Shown here: positions 60,276 to 64,000 of the stretch, one piece after another | Numbering within the stretch: the first letter of the stretch is position 1 | Layout of the letters: each line of letters starts with the position of its first letter | DNA from: Craterostigma plantagineum | Lineage: Eukaryota; Streptophyta; Magnoliopsida; Lamiales; Linderniaceae | Direction of reading: 5' to 3' | Length of the DNA stretch: 64,000 bases | Assembly: GCA_027422505.1 (NCBI GenBank) | Contig: JAPQWV010001552.1 | Coordinates: 1-64,000, forward strand | Notes under the pieces: model-generated | Databases searched by the model: none | The model's input: the letters and a program-made list of their open reading frames with translations, nothing else | What the model was told of the DNA's origin: nothing | Position numbers and translations under genes: made by a program

Positions 60276-62024
60276 ATGAGCTTCTATCAATTTATACAAA
60301 TTATGCCGAGGCTAAGGATAATCCAAGCCATGTTATTATCCATAGTTTCGATCGCCCTTTTCATCTTCGTCGTCTTCTTCACCGTTAGATATAAGTCTCC
60401 AAGCATTCCATCTCCCGCGAAAAATTGCGATAATCCTCAGCCTCATCAGTTCAGCCTATTAATCGGCGTTCTTACGCTCCCAGATAGGTACGATCGGCGC
60501 CATTTTCTGAGGCTCGTTTACGGGATTCAGTCGTCCCCCGTCGCAAAGATCGACGTCAAGTTCGTAATGTGCAGACTGACGAAGCCCGAGCAGAGGGCTT
60601 TCGTGGCGCTCGAGATAATGAGGTTCGACGACGTCGTCATCCTCGACTGTCCCGAGAACATGAATAGCGGGAAGACGTACACATACTTCTCAGGCCTCCC
60701 GAAGATACTCTCAACCAGGTATTATATTATATACCGTCCAAAAACTATTAGAAATCGAAGGTTCCGTCCTAAAATCTGTGGTTGAAAAAATGAAGTTTTC
60801 TCTTGTTAGTTTAAATAAATATGAGGCTTTAATTAACTGATGTGCGTCAATACCCACTTTTTATAATCTCACGTGTGGCATGAGCATGACTGAAGGCTTA
60901 ATAAGTGGACTAATGAATCGGGTGACGACGAGTCAAATTTATGCGACTCCTGAATTTTCAAGCAATGAAATTCCTTGGGAAGTTCTAATTTCAGAACAAA
61001 TCTTTATCATTTTCGACTCATACCGTATTAGAAGTTTAGGGCTTCATGGTAAATCTAATTGATGATAGGTGAATTAGTTATACATAAAGAATCTGATTTT
61101 AATTAACCGACGTGGAACAATACCTACTATTTGTAACCTTATTACGCCTCATCAAGTGTGGCACAATTGAAGGTCTAACACGTAGGCATAATGGGGTAAT
61201 GGTGAACGAGTATTTGCGATGATACCATATTAAAAATTTAGGAATGCAACCAATTGATGATAAGTGAAGTTTTGTCGTTTGATATAATCATTAAGAGAAT
61301 ATCATAGTTCTAATCAACCGACCTGAGGCAACATCAATTTAATTTCAACATGTCCCCTCACTCGTGGTATGAGTGAAGGCATAACAAACATTGACATGTA
61401 AATCGGGTGACGGCGGGCCAAACAACCTGCCCTCACTTTTTGAGGGCTTTCGACCTAATATAATTGGTGACACTTGAAGTAGACTCTTGGTATATTAGGA
61501 GAATATGAGAACTTTAGTTAATCAATGGTCCTATCATTTTTACCGATTATTACAAATACAGGTACGACTACGTAATGAAGGCGGACGACGACGTCTACAT
61601 ACGGCTACAACCGTTGGCTCAGTCTCTCAGTCCTCTTCCGAGAACCGACTTATACTACGGCTTTGTTATCCCATGCCAGAGTATGAACCCATTCGTTCAC
61701 TACATGTCTGGGATGGGATTCGTACTGTCGTGGGATCTTGTGGAATGGATCGCCAGCTCGTCGATCCCGGCCAACGACACGGTGGGTCCCGAAGATAGGC
61801 TCGTGGGTCAGTGGCTAAATAGTGGTAATAAGGCGAAGAATAGGTTTTCCAACAAGCCGTCCATGTACGACTATCCCGGGACGAACGGGCGGTGCTCGCA
61901 CGAGCTAATAGGGGAGACGATTGCCGTTCATAGGCTGAAGAGGTGGGATCAATGGCTCCGTGTTCTTGATTTCTTTAATGTTACTCGTGGGATGAAGACG
62001 TCCAAGCTATATCATGTTTATTGA
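60276..62024 (+). CDS. GT31-type glycosyltransferase (galactosyltransferase-like)
   Basis: Two exons, 60276-60718 and 61562-62024, intron 843 bp, product about 301 residues. The N-terminus has a single signal-anchor span (AMLLSIVSIALFIFVVFF), typical of a Golgi type II enzyme; the start may be 60276 or the in-frame ATG at 60303. The catalytic domain shows LLIGVLTLPDRYDRRHFLR, VKFVMCRLTKPEQ, the DxD metal/sugar-nucleotide motif in MKADDDVYIRL, YYGFVIPCQ and the GPEDRLVGQWL motif. It ends with FNVTRGMKTSKLYHVY. Family members transfer hexoses, often galactose, to arabinogalactan proteins or other glycans; the exact acceptor is unknown. The frame is intact. Confidence 0.9.
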
Positions 62025-62199
62025 TTGTTAGATGGATATATGGATAGAGTTATAGTTTTAATGAAGATTGAAAATTTGGTTCCTCTCTTTTTATCAACCT
62101 ATGATACTCCAGTAGTCCTGGTGACTTAGGATAAAAGTGATTTGGTCTGGTGGTAAAACTCATGTGTGGCACAAAATACTACTTTATACTTAACACAAT
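62025..62199. other. 3' flank of the GT31 gene
   Basis: The 3' untranslated region and short spacer before a MITE fragment. Confidence 0.45.
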
Positions 62200-62501
62200 C
62201 CGCACAATAATTTATTTTGATTTTATATTAACACCAAATTGATAGATTTAACACCATTAATCTTTTAACACCAACACAATTTACTTTATTTAATTTTACC
62301 CCTTAATTTTATAAATATAATTTGAAAAAAGCATATAAAAACATGTATATTTCTATGCTAATTGAATTATCCATTTATAAAATCTATATATTTATTCTAT
62401 ATGAGATACCGGTTTTATTCCGATTTTATACCGGTTAGACCATTAAACCATAGATCACTAAAATTTTCGGTCCGATTGAAAAACCCGTTTTGGAAACCTT
62501 G
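62200..62501. mobile_element. hAT-type MITE fragment, family copy 3
   Basis: The right end (ATACCGGTTAGACCATTAAAC, CACTAAAATTTTCGG, AAAACCCGTTTTGG, ACCTTG) matches the right end of 19319-20172 in the same orientation. No left terminus was recognised, so it is truncated. Confidence 0.65.
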
Positions 62502-62591
62502 CTATAATAACCTAAATAGCTTTGTATCTTTATTTCGATATTAAATATTATTTAAAAAGAAAAACAAATATAAAATTCTCAGATGGTTAAT

Positions 62592-62678
62592 TGGGCCTCA
62601 AGATGGGCCTGTATATGGCATTTAGGGTTTCCATAAACCTAAAAGCGGCAGCAATATCCTTCACCCCCTATATATAGT
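62592..62678 (+). promoter_or_regulatory. site II + telo-box promoter
   Basis: Two TGGGCC site II elements (62592-62597 and 62604-62609), a telo-box TAGGGTTT (62623-62630) and a TATA box CTATATATAG (62669-62678) occur in this order within 90 bp. In plants this combination is known from ribosomal-protein and snoRNA gene promoters. It points to a transcript starting near 62700 that would run through the two structured RNA candidates. Confidence 0.7.
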
Positions 62679-62835
62679 TGCAGAGTCGTCTCCATACAAT
62701 ACAACTTGCATTTGTTCGATTACATTCTTCGTAGCCGGCGGAAGCTCCTTTGTTTTTCTTTATTTGATGTGTTTGTCTCTTTGTTGAGCGTTAGTTAGCT
62801 CTCCCATGAGATTCGTCCTTTACAATGTTTCTTGA

Positions 62836-62942
62836 GATGGAATTGATGAATATTTCCCCAGATGAATCGACGCTGAAATTACTGAGCGCTACTTCGTTTT
62901 TTTCTCTCTGGAGAAAAACCAAGCCAGATATTCTGATCCGTC
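62836..62942 (+). ncRNA. candidate C/D-box snoRNA, copy 1
   Basis: Terminal stem GATGGA/TCCGTC (one G-U pair). C-box-like TTGATGA at 62843-62849 (first base off consensus). D-box CTGA at 62933-62936. An internal hairpin TTTTTCTC/GAGAAAAA (62899-62906 with 62911-62918) sits 15 bases before the D-box. It shares TATTTCCCCAGATGA and a following TCGA with copy 2. The guide target is not identified. Class is inferred from box and stem positions, so it could be another structured RNA. Confidence 0.55.
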
Positions 62943-63034
62943 TTTCCTTCGAAATTGTTCGACATTTTTCTGTTTTTTTTTTTTAAGATTTGGATTTGGA
63001 GTTGGAAATAGCTCAATAATATGCTGCGGATAGT

Positions 63035-63142
63035 GGATGGATGTGATGATTATTTCCCCAGATGATCGAAGTTGATTATACTATGCTACCTTTTCAATTC
63101 CTCCATTTTGGAGGAATTTCAAGCCATAAATCTGATCCATCC
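63035..63142 (+). ncRNA. candidate C/D-box snoRNA, copy 2
   Basis: Perfect 7-bp terminal stem GGATGGA/TCCATCC, consensus C-box GTGATGA (63043-63049), D-box CTGA (63132-63135) placed directly beside the stem. An internal hairpin AATTCCTCC/GGAGGAATT (63096-63104 with 63110-63118) occupies the same place as in copy 1 but with different sequence. TATTTCCCCAGATGA follows the C-box. No good D' box (only TTGA). The strongest of the two candidates. Confidence 0.6.
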
Positions 63143-64000
63143 GTCTTCATATTCAACCGTTTTTTCCAGTAAAAGTGCATTTTGATAGGGAAAAGAATTT
63201 GTGGGAATCATATTTGGACCAATGTTTCTGAGGCCCATAGTGCTTTCGTTTCCGCAATTGGGCCAGTTCTTTGAAAAGCCCCAACTTTTGAAAAAACCGT
63301 TTAATTTGTTTAAAAATTTTAAAAAACTTGATAAATGAATATTCCAAACTAGAATTACGTTACTCTAGAACCCTTTACGACGGTAGTCATGGTGAGTGAA
63401 GAATAAGTATGTATCTGAGCGAGAGAATGAGATGTTAGATGAATTTCACTAGTTTAATAGAGTTAGTTCATCTATTTATTGATAGAGGCTTCTTAGAAAA
63501 ATTAAGTCACGTTCTATGCATCTGCATTATATAAATCTATTATTTGATATTTTAAATTATTATTAATTAAATTTTAAGTTTAAATTCTTTCTTTTTGCAA
63601 GAAAATTTATTTGAGGTTATAATTGTTATTATTAAGAATATTATGGGCCAAATTATATTAAACTTGACACATCAAATTGAACTAAGTAGCGGTTACTTAT
63701 AAGCCTTCCACTCAATAAATAGAAGATAGATATAGAAAAAATACAAAAAGGCCGCGGTAATAAATTGCCCAGGCAGCTTAAAACGTCGGTTCCTCCATCT
63801 GTTGAGACATGACAAAATGTCCCAAGTTAATAAATGCGTTGTTGTAAGTGATGAAAGTATGTTGGTGCTGAAAAGAACCATGGAAAAAAAAAAGTAACTC
63901 CAACAGAAATGCATATTCATTACTCTGAAGGGTTCAGTTTTTCTATCGTTTTCAAATCACCAACCAACATTCAGACAATAAAACCGAGCTCATCACCAAA
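63143..64000. other. downstream flank to window end
   Basis: No supported gene. Further TGGGCC-like words occur near 63260. Frames on the minus strand at 63153-63347 and 63693-63920 are unrecognised and probably chance. Confidence 0.45.

Overview
This is nuclear DNA of a eudicot plant. The genes are intron-rich with GT-AG splicing. Plant-specific or plant-typical families are present: KANADI, REVEILLE-type MYB, tau-class glutathione transferase, GT31 glycosyltransferase, a TM9SF/nonaspanin and UDP-glucose pyrophosphorylase. The spaces between genes are filled with plant transposon families. I cannot name the species; several TE families look like those of asterids, but that is only an impression.

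Layout. 1-6.5 kb: intergenic, with a SINE that has a perfect 17-bp target duplication and a Mutator-like element (2631-4950) with 9-bp target duplication, terminal inverted repeats and arrays of short palindromes. 6.5-12.1 kb: a complete, young but internally deleted Sirevirus-like Ty1/copia element. 12.4-14.3 kb: a damaged KANADI-like gene. 15.3-15.8 kb: a hAT-type MITE. 16.5-18.0 kb: a small basic protein gene and a membrane-protein gene. 18.3-20.7 kb: a hAT relic with a nested MITE. 20.9-29.0 kb: a TM9SF gene (minus) and an ABC1/UbiB atypical kinase gene (plus). 29.5-36.5 kb: a solo LTR, a UDP-glucose pyrophosphorylase gene lacking both ends, and a copia relic. 37.2-39.2 kb: a REVEILLE clock-type MYB gene (minus). 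39.2-43.5 kb: intergenic with a foldback element. 43.5-48.8 kb: a decayed copia element with two tandem LTRs, itself invaded by a hAT MITE, a long-armed foldback element and further MITEs. 48.9-51.4 kb: a divergent pair, an SGNH/PC-esterase-like gene (minus) and a tau glutathione transferase (plus). 51.9-56.5 kb: a decayed L1-type LINE. 57.8-62.0 kb: a secreted 11-exon protein gene and a GT31 glycosyltransferase gene, both open. 62.6-63.15 kb: a promoter with two site II motifs and a telo-box, followed by two related structured sequences that look like tandem C/D-box snoRNAs.

The genes are ordinary single plant genes with no operon logic. Two observations affect how they should be read. First, many conserved genes carry single-base losses, mostly in short homopolymers, which looks more like unpolished long-read sequence than like shared pseudogenisation. 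Second, real decay (nonsense codon, missing end exons) is visible in the UGPase locus, and the KANADI locus looks truncated. The least expected feature is the twin RNA locus near 62.8-63.1 kb, where two paralogous copies keep the same internal hairpin and terminal stem although the stem sequences differ.
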